A stretch of 64,000 nucleotides of DNA. Source: an uncultured Clostridia bacterium. Its GTDB lineage: Bacteria; Bacillota; Clostridia; Oscillospirales; Ruminococcaceae. The position numbers and the translations under genes were made by a program. The notes beneath the pieces were generated by a model, which saw nothing but the letters and a program-made list of their open reading frames with translations, ran no database searches and was not told the origin of the DNA. Position 1 is the first letter of the stretch. Each line of letters opens with the position of its first letter. Positions 16,971 to 25,801 of the stretch are shown one piece after another. Location: NCBI GenBank assembly GCA_947589355.1, contig CANPZC010000008.1, positions 30,662 through 94,661 of the forward strand, read 5' to 3'.

Positions 16971-18179
16971 TCATCCTTTATTATTTATCAATCCTATTTT
17001 TCTAAAGACACGGTACATAAACCAGTAGATTTTTGCGAACCATTTTGGAGGCAAGCTCAAGTTGTGCTTTTTAGCATACCTCATAATAGAAGTCTCCATA
17101 GAATCTTTGCCATAATGGGAAAGAAAGCTGCATTTCCATCTATAAGCGTTCTTTTTATAGACATCAATGTTAAATACTTTTTTAAACTTGTCGAGTTTGC
17201 CCATTGCTTCCAGCGGAATAAGTGTCCACATACATTTATTGCAGCAGGAGCAGTTATGACCTTTATCGGCAGCGGGAACACAAACATTCAGATGCTTTTG
17301 TGCAAACTCCCATTCGCTGATACGTTCTGTCTTTTCAGCTCTCGTATACTGACAGCCATCAATAACAAGTTCAAAACATTCTGTTGAAATAAGGTGCGGC
17401 ATAAATGATTCGCAGTATTCAGCAATATCAAAATCGCGGGAAAGCCTGTTGAATTCTGCTATCTCATCATAGCTCAGATTGCTGGAGGTGTAATATCTTC
17501 TGATGTATTTCTGCAAACTTAAAACACATGAGTAAATCGCCAGATACCCAATTTTCTGTTCACCGATTTTATGGGTAAATGCGTGATAATTTGAGTTGAT
17601 CAGGTACATCGGCAAACCAAGGTCTTCTGCACCTGTTTTGTTAAGCGCAACTCTGTCCCAGTATTTCTTGTGAGAAGCTTTATCCTCATAATCGCCGTGC
17701 GTACCACAATTTACAAAGAACAGGCTGTTGATCCTGAAATCAGGATCTTTTTCATTTATGTAATTATCATAGATCGTAACAAGCGAATCGACACCGCAGG
17801 ATATTCCTGTGCCGATCAAGTTTACCCCCCCATTTGGCTTTACGGTATCAAAACCGTTAACAGTAAATTTAACAGGAGCAGTATGATCGGAGAACCTGTC
17901 AAAAATATTCATCAGATAGTGCTGCATATTATGATATAGCCTCGGCGAGATATTTCCGTCAATATGGACGTCCTGCTTGTAATACATTCCAAGAATTACA
18001 GGTACAAGCACAAACGGATCATACACATTGTCTGCGAGCATATCCGCATTCTTTTCTTCGACTGCTACCCACATAGTTTTTTCTTGGAACGGATTTTTTA
18101 TTTCCGTTACATCGAAATCGCAGCTGAGATAGGTCCAGTTGTCCTTTGTGAATTTTTTGAGATTTGAAAGCTTAAACAT
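16971..18179 (-). CDS. PP-loop-like (adenine nucleotide alpha-hydrolase-type) protein of the glycan operon
   Basis: The 402-residue protein carries LIGTGISCGVDSLVTIYD (residues 121-138), which resembles the SGGxDS pyrophosphate loop of ATP pyrophosphatases. A Cys cluster CSCCNKC lies near residue 315, reminiscent of the zinc site of QueC-like enzymes. WbpG-type PP-loop enzymes amidate sugars in O-antigen clusters, so a sugar-modifying role is possible. The first loop glycine is replaced (SCGVDS), so the activity is uncertain. A G7 tract encodes Gly117-Gly118 just upstream of the loop and is currently in frame. Its start lies 22 bases after the epimerase stop. Confidence 0.55.
   Translation of the reverse strand: MFKLSNLKKFTKDNWTYLSCDFDVTEIKNPFQEKTMWVAVEEKNADMLADNVYDPFVLVPVILGMYYKQDVHIDGNISPRLYHNMQHYLMNIFDRFSDHTAPVKFTVNGFDTVKPNGGVNLIGTGISCGVDSLVTIYDNYINEKDPDFRINSLFFVNCGTHGDYEDKASHKKYWDRVALNKTGAEDLGLPMYLINSNYHAFTHKIGEQKIGYLAIYSCVLSLQKYIRRYYTSSNLSYDEIAEFNRLSRDFDIAEYCESFMPHLISTECFELVIDGCQYTRAEKTERISEWEFAQKHLNVCVPAADKGHNCSCCNKCMWTLIPLEAMGKLDKFKKVFNIDVYKKNAYRWKCSFLSHYGKDSMETSIMRYAKKHNLSLPPKWFAKIYWFMYRVFRKIGLINNKG
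17825..17831 (-). repeat. G7 slippage tract in the PP-loop-like gene (in frame)
   Basis: Minus-strand AAT-GGG-GGG-GTA-AAC encodes Asn-Gly-Gly-Val-Asn. With seven Gs the gene is full length. Adding or losing one G would cut it before the nucleotide-binding loop. Confidence 0.8.
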
Positions 18180-18201
18180 TTTGATTACCTCTTTATAAAG
18201 A

Positions 18202-19293
18202 TTATTTTAACACTGCTTTTATGCAGTGTATTACACTGTTTGGCAAATACCTCACCGCAAGATATTTGCATTTTTTCTTCATACCGGATATTTCAGACAG
18301 CCTTGTTCTTTCTCCCGTAAATTTATCCATTAAAGCAAACGTTGCAGTAGTTCTGAATACAGGCTTTTCAAGAAATTCTCGCAAACACTTCTCCAAACCT
18401 GTTTCAGGCGATATAAATTTAAATTCGCCCACCGCTTGCAAAAATTTTGTATTATCAAATCTGCGGTAAAAAAGCCTATCATAAATCACCTGATATTTAT
18501 TGCCCATAGCCTCATAGATCGGTTTCGGATCATCTGCGTATTTTATTTTGAGCTTCTTTCCAGTCACTTCATTAAAAACTCTCTTATAGATCGAAAGAAC
18601 ATCTTCCCACTTGATTGCCTTATCGGTCGTTATGTGAAAAGCCTCTCCCATAGCTTTTTCATTGCCGATCAGCTTTGATATCCCCATAGCTACATCCGCG
18701 CCGAGTGTCATGGTCGTATATTTTTCTGCGATCGCTTTTGGAAATACGACCGTTTTGTCGTGCAAAGCGCGATAGAGCCATAATTCTTTTTCATAAACGC
18801 CTAGCTGTAAACGCTGGTCACTGTAAGTTATGTACGGACGAATTATCGTCCAGTTGGTTTTTCCTGATCTGCGCAGCATATTTTCTTGCCGTGCTTTTGT
18901 AAGGGCATACTCATCTGTTTTGAGATATTCGCTGTCGGTGGTTGCATCTAAAAGCCGTGGTGAGTCCTCATTGATAGGTGTTTCAGAATCAGCATAAACG
19001 CGGCTTGAACTCAAGAAAACATACTGATTTGTTGAGCCAAGAAGCAGATCGCGCCTTGCCTTGAATTCTTTTGTATTGTAGACCATAAAGTCAACTATCG
19101 CATCGTATTTTTCAACCAGAACAGATTTTAGAAAAGCAGTATCGTGCGCATCACCTTTGACATATTTTACATTGTCAAACTCTGACTTTCTTTCAGAGCG
19201 GCTGGTGACTGTGACATTATCACCGCGTTCCGCAAGAATTTTCACCAGATCGATGCCCATTGCGCCTGTTCCGCCTAAGACAAGTATTTTCAT
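18202..19293 (-). CDS. NAD-dependent epimerase/dehydratase
   Basis: This 363-residue extended SDR has the Rossmann motif VLGGTGAMGIDLVK (residues 5-18), FLSSSRVYADSETPINEDSP, the YALTK catalytic pair and IIRPYITYSDQR. The family epimerises, dehydrates or reduces nucleotide sugars. The fold resembles UDP-hexose 4-epimerase relatives, but residue choice alone does not fix the substrate. It lies between the SDR and the PP-loop-like gene and is probably one step of a rare-sugar branch with the MenD-like enzyme and the SDR. Confidence 0.75.
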   Translation of the reverse strand: MKILVLGGTGAMGIDLVKILAERGDNVTVTSRSERKSEFDNVKYVKGDAHDTAFLKSVLVEKYDAIVDFMVYNTKEFKARRDLLLGSTNQYVFLSSSRVYADSETPINEDSPRLLDATTDSEYLKTDEYALTKARQENMLRRSGKTNWTIIRPYITYSDQRLQLGVYEKELWLYRALHDKTVVFPKAIAEKYTTMTLGADVAMGISKLIGNEKAMGEAFHITTDKAIKWEDVLSIYKRVFNEVTGKKLKIKYADDPKPIYEAMGNKYQVIYDRLFYRRFDNTKFLQAVGEFKFISPETGLEKCLREFLEKPVFRTTATFALMDKFTGERTRLSEISGMKKKCKYLAVRYLPNSVIHCIKAVLK

Positions 19294-19334
19294 ATTGGTT
19301 TCCTTTCTTTGTCATGAAAGAAAACCGCATACGT

Positions 19335-20180
19335 TTATCCGTGAAGCGTAATTGTTCCGCTGCCTCCGGTCATATAGAACGTATCTCCTACGATCATGTC
19401 GCCCATATCGCTGACCATAAACGTCGCCAGCGCAGCAATTTCAGAAGGCATGGCATAACGCTTTGCCGGCGTATTTGGATGATAAATAGTATCATCACCC
19501 TCGTTTTTGCCAAGCATAGGCGTAGCGGTCGGTCCGGGGGCTATCGCATTGACTACAATACCATAGGGTAAAAGCTTGTCCGATGCGCCAAGAGTAAAAC
19601 CCCTGACCGCCCATTTTGACATCTGATAGGGTGTCCATGCAGGGCGAAGCGCCGATGATGAGGTCACGTTCAGAATATGTCCCTTGATTCGGTTTTCTAT
19701 CATGTATTTTGCAACTGCCTGAGACATAAAAAACGTGCCTTTTGCGTTGGTATCCATTATGTTGTCATACTCTTGCTCCGACATATCCATAAAGTCGGAC
19801 TTGCTGACTACTCCTGCAGAATTTACAAGAATATCTATCCTATGTTCAGGAAACATCGCGGCGGCAGTTTTTATCTTCTCAGACATTGTTTTTACGTCCT
19901 TAACGTTAATAACTATGTATGAGGATTTACCCCCCCCGGCGAGTTTTTCGCAGCATGAGCGAAGTTTTGCTTCGTTCGTTCCAGCGATGATCACCTTAGC
20001 GCCGCTTTTAAGAAAGCTTTCAGCCATGGCAAACCCGATTCCGCTGCTGCCGCCTGTGATCAGTGCAACTTTACCATTAAGAAGTTTTGAAGCGTTTATT
20101 GGGGCAGGAATAGGGATCTTCTTTTCTTCTTTGAAGAGCATGATAAGTTTCCTAATAAATTTTTTTATACTTTTAAACAT
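19335..20180 (-). CDS. Classical SDR oxidoreductase with an in-frame G8 tract
   Basis: The 281-residue protein has an N-terminal extension of about 30 residues, then the NAD(P) motif ALITGGSSGIG (39-49), NSAGVV, a catalytic serine in NVTSSSALRPAW, YQMSK, and the APGPTATPM loop. SDRs of this type reduce or oxidise a sugar or keto-acid carbonyl. A G8 tract encodes Gly82-Gly84 and keeps the gene in frame; loss of one G would truncate it. It follows the MenD-like gene and may act on its product. Confidence 0.85.
   Translation of the reverse strand: MFKSIKKFIRKLIMLFKEEKKIPIPAPINASKLLNGKVALITGGSSGIGFAMAESFLKSGAKVIIAGTNEAKLRSCCEKLAGGGKSSYIVINVKDVKTMSEKIKTAAAMFPEHRIDILVNSAGVVSKSDFMDMSEQEYDNIMDTNAKGTFFMSQAVAKYMIENRIKGHILNVTSSSALRPAWTPYQMSKWAVRGFTLGASDKLLPYGIVVNAIAPGPTATPMLGKNEGDDTIYHPNTPAKRYAMPSEIAALATFMVSDMGDMIVGDTFYMTGGSGTITLHG
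19930..19937 (-). repeat. G8 slippage tract in the SDR gene (in frame)
   Basis: Minus-strand GCC-GGG-GGG-GGT-AAA. It is the longest G tract in the window and is currently ON. The 3' flank is again TAAA. Confidence 0.85.
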
Positions 20181-20211
20181 AATATACCTTTCTTGAATAT
20201 ATAGTTCTATA

Positions 20212-21954
20212 CTATTTATTCAATATCTTTTTTACTGCTTGGACACCTTTTTCACCGAGAATTTTTTTGGTAAACTGCTTTGCCGAACCTGTCACCGAAG
20301 TTTCAAGATTATTCATTATTTTGATCGCATCACTTTCACATTGGCTGTCAGTAAACACTTCGAACACCATTGGCGTGGCAGTTAATTCAGAAGTGAGGAA
20401 TCGTTCAACCGCAGCCAAATATTCTTCTTTACTTGATGCACTCAGATATTCATATCCCAGATCTTCGGCGTAATGTTTCACAAGCTCACGTGATTGCATT
20501 CCATAATGCCCTGCGGCAGCCATATAAGCATCCGCATCATCGCCGAATCTTGCAGCGAGGTGGTTGTAATTGCGAAATTCCGTGCCGCGGCCGTTGTTTA
20601 CAATCATCAAACGGAGGTTATTCCCTACATGCCGGTTTCCGAGAGCATTCATGTCATAGAAAAAGCCCAAATCGCCAACTGATCCAAAGTATAATCTGTC
20701 CTTGTTAACAAGCGACATTCCGACAAGTGCAGACAAGCCGCCGTCTATCCCAAATCCCCCTGTATTAGAGTAACAGGTCACGCTTTCCGGCGTTTCAAAG
20801 AAATTCCACGAACGTAAAGTGTTGAGGATACCGAGATAAAGAACAGAATTTCCAGGCAAACGGTTTGCAGTATGCTGTGCTATCCACGAATTTGAAAACG
20901 GCAGCTCGGGTATCTTTGCCGCAATTTTTACACGTTCTGCTACAAATTCATCATAGTACTCACGACGTTTTTCTTGTGCGGAACTTTGAGTATTATATGC
21001 CTTAAAGAAAGCAAGCTCTTTCATTTCAAAAACCTTTGTAAGCTTTCTGAATGTGTCACGAATTTCACCGTCAGGATTTACCCTCCAGACTTGCTTAGGT
21101 TTCAACGACATATAAGCTCCCGAAACATTTCCTATATCGATTAGTAACTCGGGCGAAATACACGGTGATGTATATTGTTTCTGGTCAGTGATCAGATTTG
21201 CAAGAACACGATATTTTCCTCGATAGTTGCTAGTGTGATCGCACAATACCACGCTGTTATATTTCCCACAAAATTCATCTACGGCTTTTGTCAGTTCTTC
21301 TGACCATTTTCTATGATCTCCAACAAAGATTGCTATTTTGCCGTTTGGCAGTTTGGGCAGTTTATCGCCATAGCACACTCGTTTTATAACTCTTGCTTGC
21401 GGAAGCTCTTTCAATGTGAAATCTTTATTATATGAAGTTTCGAGGTTGATATGAACAGGTCCTCCGCCATGCCTGCGAAGCTCCGATAAGGCTCTGTTTA
21501 TCTGCACATTAAGCGACCACTTGTCCTCCTCGGTATGTACTATCGGGGCTTGTATGCTTAGATTCACTATATCATTAAGAACAGCTCTTCGGTCTATGAC
21601 CTGAGCCATATTCTGACCTATCCTGCCCGAATGCTGAGTTGAGGTGATGGCAAGGATAGGCAGCTTGCGGTAAAATGCTTCCGTAAGGGCTGGAATATAA
21701 TTGCGAGAAGCGGTGGCTCCGGTGCAGCTAAGAGCAACAGGTTCGCCGCTTTCGGCAGCAAGACCGCAGGCGATATATGCTGCCGAGCGTTCATCAACGG
21801 AAGAATAAAGCTCAAAATACGGATCCTGTTGAACGCTTGCGACAAAGTTTATATTTGTTGTTCCGGGGCTGGCAATTACTTTTCTTATTCCGTGTGATTT
21901 CATAAGCGAAACAAGTATCTGCACATTAACTTCTTTAGAATAATATGTGTCCAT
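20212..21954 (-). CDS. MenD-like thiamine diphosphate enzyme of the glycan operon
   Basis: The 580-residue protein has full ThDP-enzyme architecture. The N-terminal Pyr domain contains VIASPGTTNINF and DERSAAYIACGLA (catalytic Glu55), with ALTEAFYRKLPILAITS after it. The C-terminal PP domain has the cofactor motif GSVGDLGFFYDMNALG, then LMIVNNGRG, about residues 427-455. The order and wording of these motifs match MenD more closely than acetolactate synthase. No other menaquinone gene is present. By analogy with YerE-type enzymes it could transfer an acyl unit from a 2-oxoacid to a keto sugar, but the substrate is unknown. Confidence 0.7.
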   Translation of the reverse strand: MDTYYSKEVNVQILVSLMKSHGIRKVIASPGTTNINFVASVQQDPYFELYSSVDERSAAYIACGLAAESGEPVALSCTGATASRNYIPALTEAFYRKLPILAITSTQHSGRIGQNMAQVIDRRAVLNDIVNLSIQAPIVHTEEDKWSLNVQINRALSELRRHGGGPVHINLETSYNKDFTLKELPQARVIKRVCYGDKLPKLPNGKIAIFVGDHRKWSEELTKAVDEFCGKYNSVVLCDHTSNYRGKYRVLANLITDQKQYTSPCISPELLIDIGNVSGAYMSLKPKQVWRVNPDGEIRDTFRKLTKVFEMKELAFFKAYNTQSSAQEKRREYYDEFVAERVKIAAKIPELPFSNSWIAQHTANRLPGNSVLYLGILNTLRSWNFFETPESVTCYSNTGGFGIDGGLSALVGMSLVNKDRLYFGSVGDLGFFYDMNALGNRHVGNNLRLMIVNNGRGTEFRNYNHLAARFGDDADAYMAAAGHYGMQSRELVKHYAEDLGYEYLSASSKEEYLAAVERFLTSELTATPMVFEVFTDSQCESDAIKIMNNLETSVTGSAKQFTKKILGEKGVQAVKKILNK

Positions 21955-21963
21955 TGATTTTCC

Positions 21964-23481
21964 TCACATTCTTTTTCTGAAAACTAATTTTTTGATCATA
22001 TTCTTTTCTTCGGTTTTCATCGCAATAAACCAAACAGAAGCAGCGTAGATTACCGCAAAGCCGATTGCAAGCAATCCGATAGATCTATAATTCGGCTGTA
22101 TAATATCAAATATGTTCAGCAGGATACCGACTATTATAGGAATGACCATTGCCGGCAAAACTTTCAACAGTTCAAAAAATGTCCTTTTCATATCCATTTT
22201 GAGGATTTTCCATATATATAGAGGCTGAACTATAAAGCATATAAGAACTTCAGTAATAAATGTTCCTAACGCACTGCCGAGAGCGCCCCATTTCATTGCT
22301 AGGGGAATGCTTACTAAAAAATTAAGTATACATAACACAATATTTATCTTTATCTGTATATGATGTAGATTTTTTGCGCGAGATATATCCAATTGCAAGC
22401 CAAGTGTCATTGTAAGAGTCAATGGCAACATCAACAGCCAACCAACTATAAATGAATTCGAATATTCAGAGCCTGCCCAGCGCAGCACAAATGCTTTTCC
22501 AAAGAAGGTGAAGCCAAGCATAATGAGACAGGTTATATACATATTCAGACGAGAAGTTTTTACAAACAAATCATTCAACTCTTTATCTGCTCTTTGCGAC
22601 ACCAATCTGTTGACCTGAGATATAAACACTCCGGAAACCGCCATTCCGAGCTGCATATAAATAGAATTAAAAGTTGCGCCAACAGAATAAACAGAAATTT
22701 GGGTTGTTCCATGTGTTCTTGCGAGTATCAGTTTATCTATCTGCCAGTTTAGCTGATCAGTCACACTTTGCAAAAAGATAAACCATGTAAACACAAAAAT
22801 TGTGCGAACCAATGTACTGCTGTAACGCTCCAGCTTGAACCTGATATGTATATTCTTAAAGCAAAAGAAGATGTTGGCTATCAGCATAATGCCGGTAATA
22901 GCAAGCCTAACCGAAATTATGGTCGTGCAGTCGCTGCCCCTATATAACAATGGCGCAGTAATGATTGGCGCAGCTATGACAGATAAAGCGTTTATAGCCT
23001 TGCCAAATATAAATCGTTCATTAGCAATAACAATAGAGTTGAAGCAACTGTTGAAAACCATTACCCCTGTCAATGCTGATAATAGAATAAAACTCTTTTC
23101 AACAAGTTCATATTCCTGCGGAAGTATCTTATCACCAAAAAGTTGTGGCGAGAATCGCGAAATTAAAAGGCCGGCACCAACTCCTATAATTGCCAGAACT
23201 GAAAAAATAATCAAAAACAAGCCGTTAAGGCCGTCAACTTTTGTTTTATCCGTTTCCTTGGTCTGAACATAAAATCTTATATATGCAGCATTTGCTCCGG
23301 CATTGAAAATCGTCAGATAACCGATAAAAGATGTGACAAGCGAATATACTCCATATTGACTTTGACCTAGAAGACGCAGTACAAGTGGTGTATATAAAAG
23401 TCCCGTCAGGAGCTCAGCGGCGATGGTTATATATGATAGTACAACGCCAAGCGTCATTTGCTTTTTTCTATTAAAACTCAT
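21964..23481 (-). CDS. wzx: Second Wzx-type polysaccharide flippase
   Basis: The 505-residue protein is hydrophobic throughout (12-14 helices expected). Its N-terminus (LGVVLSYITIAAELLTGLLY followed by TPLVLRLLGQSQYGVYSLV) is typical of the O-antigen/teichoic-acid exporter branch of the MOP superfamily. It would flip the repeat unit built by the genes to its right (25802-34028). Only 9 bases separate its stop from the MenD-like start. It is clearly distinct from the flippase at 1632-3092. Confidence 0.88.
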   Translation of the reverse strand: MSFNRKKQMTLGVVLSYITIAAELLTGLLYTPLVLRLLGQSQYGVYSLVTSFIGYLTIFNAGANAAYIRFYVQTKETDKTKVDGLNGLFLIIFSVLAIIGVGAGLLISRFSPQLFGDKILPQEYELVEKSFILLSALTGVMVFNSCFNSIVIANERFIFGKAINALSVIAAPIITAPLLYRGSDCTTIISVRLAITGIMLIANIFFCFKNIHIRFKLERYSSTLVRTIFVFTWFIFLQSVTDQLNWQIDKLILARTHGTTQISVYSVGATFNSIYMQLGMAVSGVFISQVNRLVSQRADKELNDLFVKTSRLNMYITCLIMLGFTFFGKAFVLRWAGSEYSNSFIVGWLLMLPLTLTMTLGLQLDISRAKNLHHIQIKINIVLCILNFLVSIPLAMKWGALGSALGTFITEVLICFIVQPLYIWKILKMDMKRTFFELLKVLPAMVIPIIVGILLNIFDIIQPNYRSIGLLAIGFAVIYAASVWFIAMKTEEKNMIKKLVFRKRM

Positions 23482-23507
23482 CTATGCGTCCCTCGATATA
23501 AACTTTA

Positions 23508-24638
23508 TCACTCTTCATGAAAACACTTTTTATAAAATTCCGCTGCCTTTTTTCGTTCTGCTTCTAAAACTGCAGGCACATTTGAATAATCCACCTCAAA
23601 TAGCTTTTCGCGGGTCTCTCCTGCATTTTCAAAACAATCTTTAAGTTCGTCAAAATTTCTACCCACTATTCTAAACTTATTAAAGAGCGTTTCGAGCCTG
23701 CTACCCATACTGGGCTGATCTGCTCTTTTAAAATATACAAACGGTTTATTGAACAGAATAGAGAAAACCGATGCGTGAAAGCTGTCCGTCACGACAAGCC
23801 GCGCGTTATGAATCCAATATAAAAACTCGTCGGGGCGGGTGTGAATATAATAATCGCTGTCAATATCCATGATGTCGATTACCCGCAGTCCAAGTTCGTC
23901 GGCAAGCTTGCAGGTTTTTTCTTTGACTTCGCCCTTAAAGCCGCCCAAAGCGTATACAAAAATATACTTGTCGTCAACATACTGCGAAGGTCTTTTCAGA
24001 ATTTCAAGCCACTCAGATGTATCAATAAGCATAGTCGGGTCAAGAAGCACAGTCGCCTCTTTGCCGGTAAGTTCTTTAATAAGCTCGGCACCGCGCTCCT
24101 CACGGACGGATAAGTATTCAAAACCCTCAAGACCCTTTTTGTAGATTTTTAGATATTTTTTCGGGAACTTGTCGAAGCCGAAGCTTGGGGCGATGGTAAG
24201 TCTCTTCGATGGCTCAGCAAACATAAGAAAAAAATATTCAAGCTCATGGCGGTCATTTTTCCATCCGTGCCAAACTTGATCAGAGCCGGTGACGAAATAA
24301 TCATATTCTTTATTGAAGTTTTGCGGAAGTTTGCGGTATTTAATCATTGGAGCAATCTTAAGATACTGCTTGGAAAATTCTAATATGTAGCTCCTTCTTT
24401 CGTCTGTTTTTAGTAATTGATAACGACGTATCTTTTCATATTTTGTAAAGTACAAAGCGAGATGAACTGCCTTTTTTACAATCGCATCTGGAGTTAAATA
24501 AACATGTGCCTGTTCATAATAGGGAATTGTGCACGCATCATAGCCTAAAAGGCTAAAATATCTCTGAACAGCATAATTTTGAATCTTATTACCAAAATTT
24601 ATATCATCATAAGGAGTAATAATTGCAATTTTATTCAT
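23508..24638 (-). CDS. Polysaccharide pyruvyl transferase family protein
   Basis: The 376-residue protein has family features: an opening IITPYDDINFGNKIQNYAVQ, GSDQVWHGW in the middle, and a late ARLVVTDSFHASVFSILFNK motif. This family (CsaB/WcaK-like) transfers pyruvate from phosphoenolpyruvate to a sugar as a ketal, adding negative charge. Some members with this N-terminus have other transferase roles. An AGGAGG site precedes the ATG. It lies between the polymerase and flippase genes. Confidence 0.85.
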   Translation of the reverse strand: MNKIAIITPYDDINFGNKIQNYAVQRYFSLLGYDACTIPYYEQAHVYLTPDAIVKKAVHLALYFTKYEKIRRYQLLKTDERRSYILEFSKQYLKIAPMIKYRKLPQNFNKEYDYFVTGSDQVWHGWKNDRHELEYFFLMFAEPSKRLTIAPSFGFDKFPKKYLKIYKKGLEGFEYLSVREERGAELIKELTGKEATVLLDPTMLIDTSEWLEILKRPSQYVDDKYIFVYALGGFKGEVKEKTCKLADELGLRVIDIMDIDSDYYIHTRPDEFLYWIHNARLVVTDSFHASVFSILFNKPFVYFKRADQPSMGSRLETLFNKFRIVGRNFDELKDCFENAGETREKLFEVDYSNVPAVLEAERKKAAEFYKKCFHEE

Positions 24639-24653
24639 TTTACCCTCCTAAAA

Positions 24654-25730
24654 CTATCTGCTCCACATGGTCTGATATGGTATAACATCCTGCTTGCCGA
24701 TTGAAAAATCATTTATAATTATTCCCACATATGCCACCAGAATTACCACAGCTACAATATTGCTGATTGATGTTTTAGATATTTTAAGATTCAGATTTTT
24801 TATAGCAAGAGGAACATACATTACTATAAACGAGTTCATATGCCACGTTAGCCTATGAATATTGGATGGCATTACTGCACTTAAAGACATTACAAAAAGG
24901 CACAAAGTTACCGCTGAATACAACAACTTTAATTCCTTAGAATTTTTTACTGATTCATATTCATATGCCAAAAGAAGAAAGAAGCTTAAAAATATCAGCA
25001 TATATGCCCAGTTGAAATTTTCAGTTTTATTTGCATATGAATTAGTAAAATAATTGCTATAAAAGCCAAATCTCGCTAAATAAGGTAAAATAAAGCCGCG
25101 TATCGTAAATGACAACAGATATATTACAATCACAATGATTCCGCTTCTTAAGGGTGGAATGTTGACATTATATAATATATACAACGGAATAAATATAACA
25201 ACTGACTTATGAAATAAAAACGCAATTATAAAAAATGGAAGTGATTTAATAACCTTTTTTTCTTTCATATAAGGAAGCGCAAGTATCATTATTGCTGTAG
25301 CAATGTATTGTCTCATCCCATTCATAGCTATAAAATAATCTTTACAAAGCACAAAAAGCAATATACTATAAACTGGGGAGATGGATTCTTTATAAATAAT
25401 AAAATAGTATGATCCGCAAATAATAATAGCTGAAACTATAAAAATGCTCTGTGGATCACTGGTGAATTTTTTTAAAATTTCATTTAACAACCTATAGCCA
25501 CTTTCTACATATTTTGGCATAGAATAAAAAAATCTGTAGTAAGATCCATAGTCCGTTCCTACATTATACCTCACTCCCATAATAAAAGTTAGCGGAATAA
25601 ATGACAAAAAGGCAAATAATTTGTACATAATTTGTCTTTCTGCGATGAAAAGCCGGCCATAGTTTTTGAGTTTCAGGGCGATATATGCAAACAAAATCGA
25701 CAAAGAAGTTCCTACAAAATAAACCGCCAC
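24654..25730 (-). CDS. EpsG-family polysaccharide polymerase (Wzy role)
   Basis: The 358-residue polytopic membrane protein has the EpsG signature FIMGVRYNVGTDYGSYYRFFYS early and about ten hydrophobic segments, with a large loop between. EpsG proteins are thought to polymerise lipid-linked repeat units on the outer face of the membrane. The start is a GTG at 25730 after GGAGAGG. It is the only polymerase candidate in the minus-strand operon. Confidence 0.85.
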   Translation of the reverse strand: MAVYFVGTSLSILFAYIALKLKNYGRLFIAERQIMYKLFAFLSFIPLTFIMGVRYNVGTDYGSYYRFFYSMPKYVESGYRLLNEILKKFTSDPQSIFIVSAIIICGSYYFIIYKESISPVYSILLFVLCKDYFIAMNGMRQYIATAIMILALPYMKEKKVIKSLPFFIIAFLFHKSVVIFIPLYILYNVNIPPLRSGIIVIVIYLLSFTIRGFILPYLARFGFYSNYFTNSYANKTENFNWAYMLIFLSFFLLLAYEYESVKNSKELKLLYSAVTLCLFVMSLSAVMPSNIHRLTWHMNSFIVMYVPLAIKNLNLKISKTSISNIVAVVILVAYVGIIINDFSIGKQDVIPYQTMWSR

Positions 25731-25801
25731 CTTAGCACCTCTCCTTATATATTAGATTTTTGGTTTACACATATGATTATAAAAGTGCAAAATTCATATT
25801 T

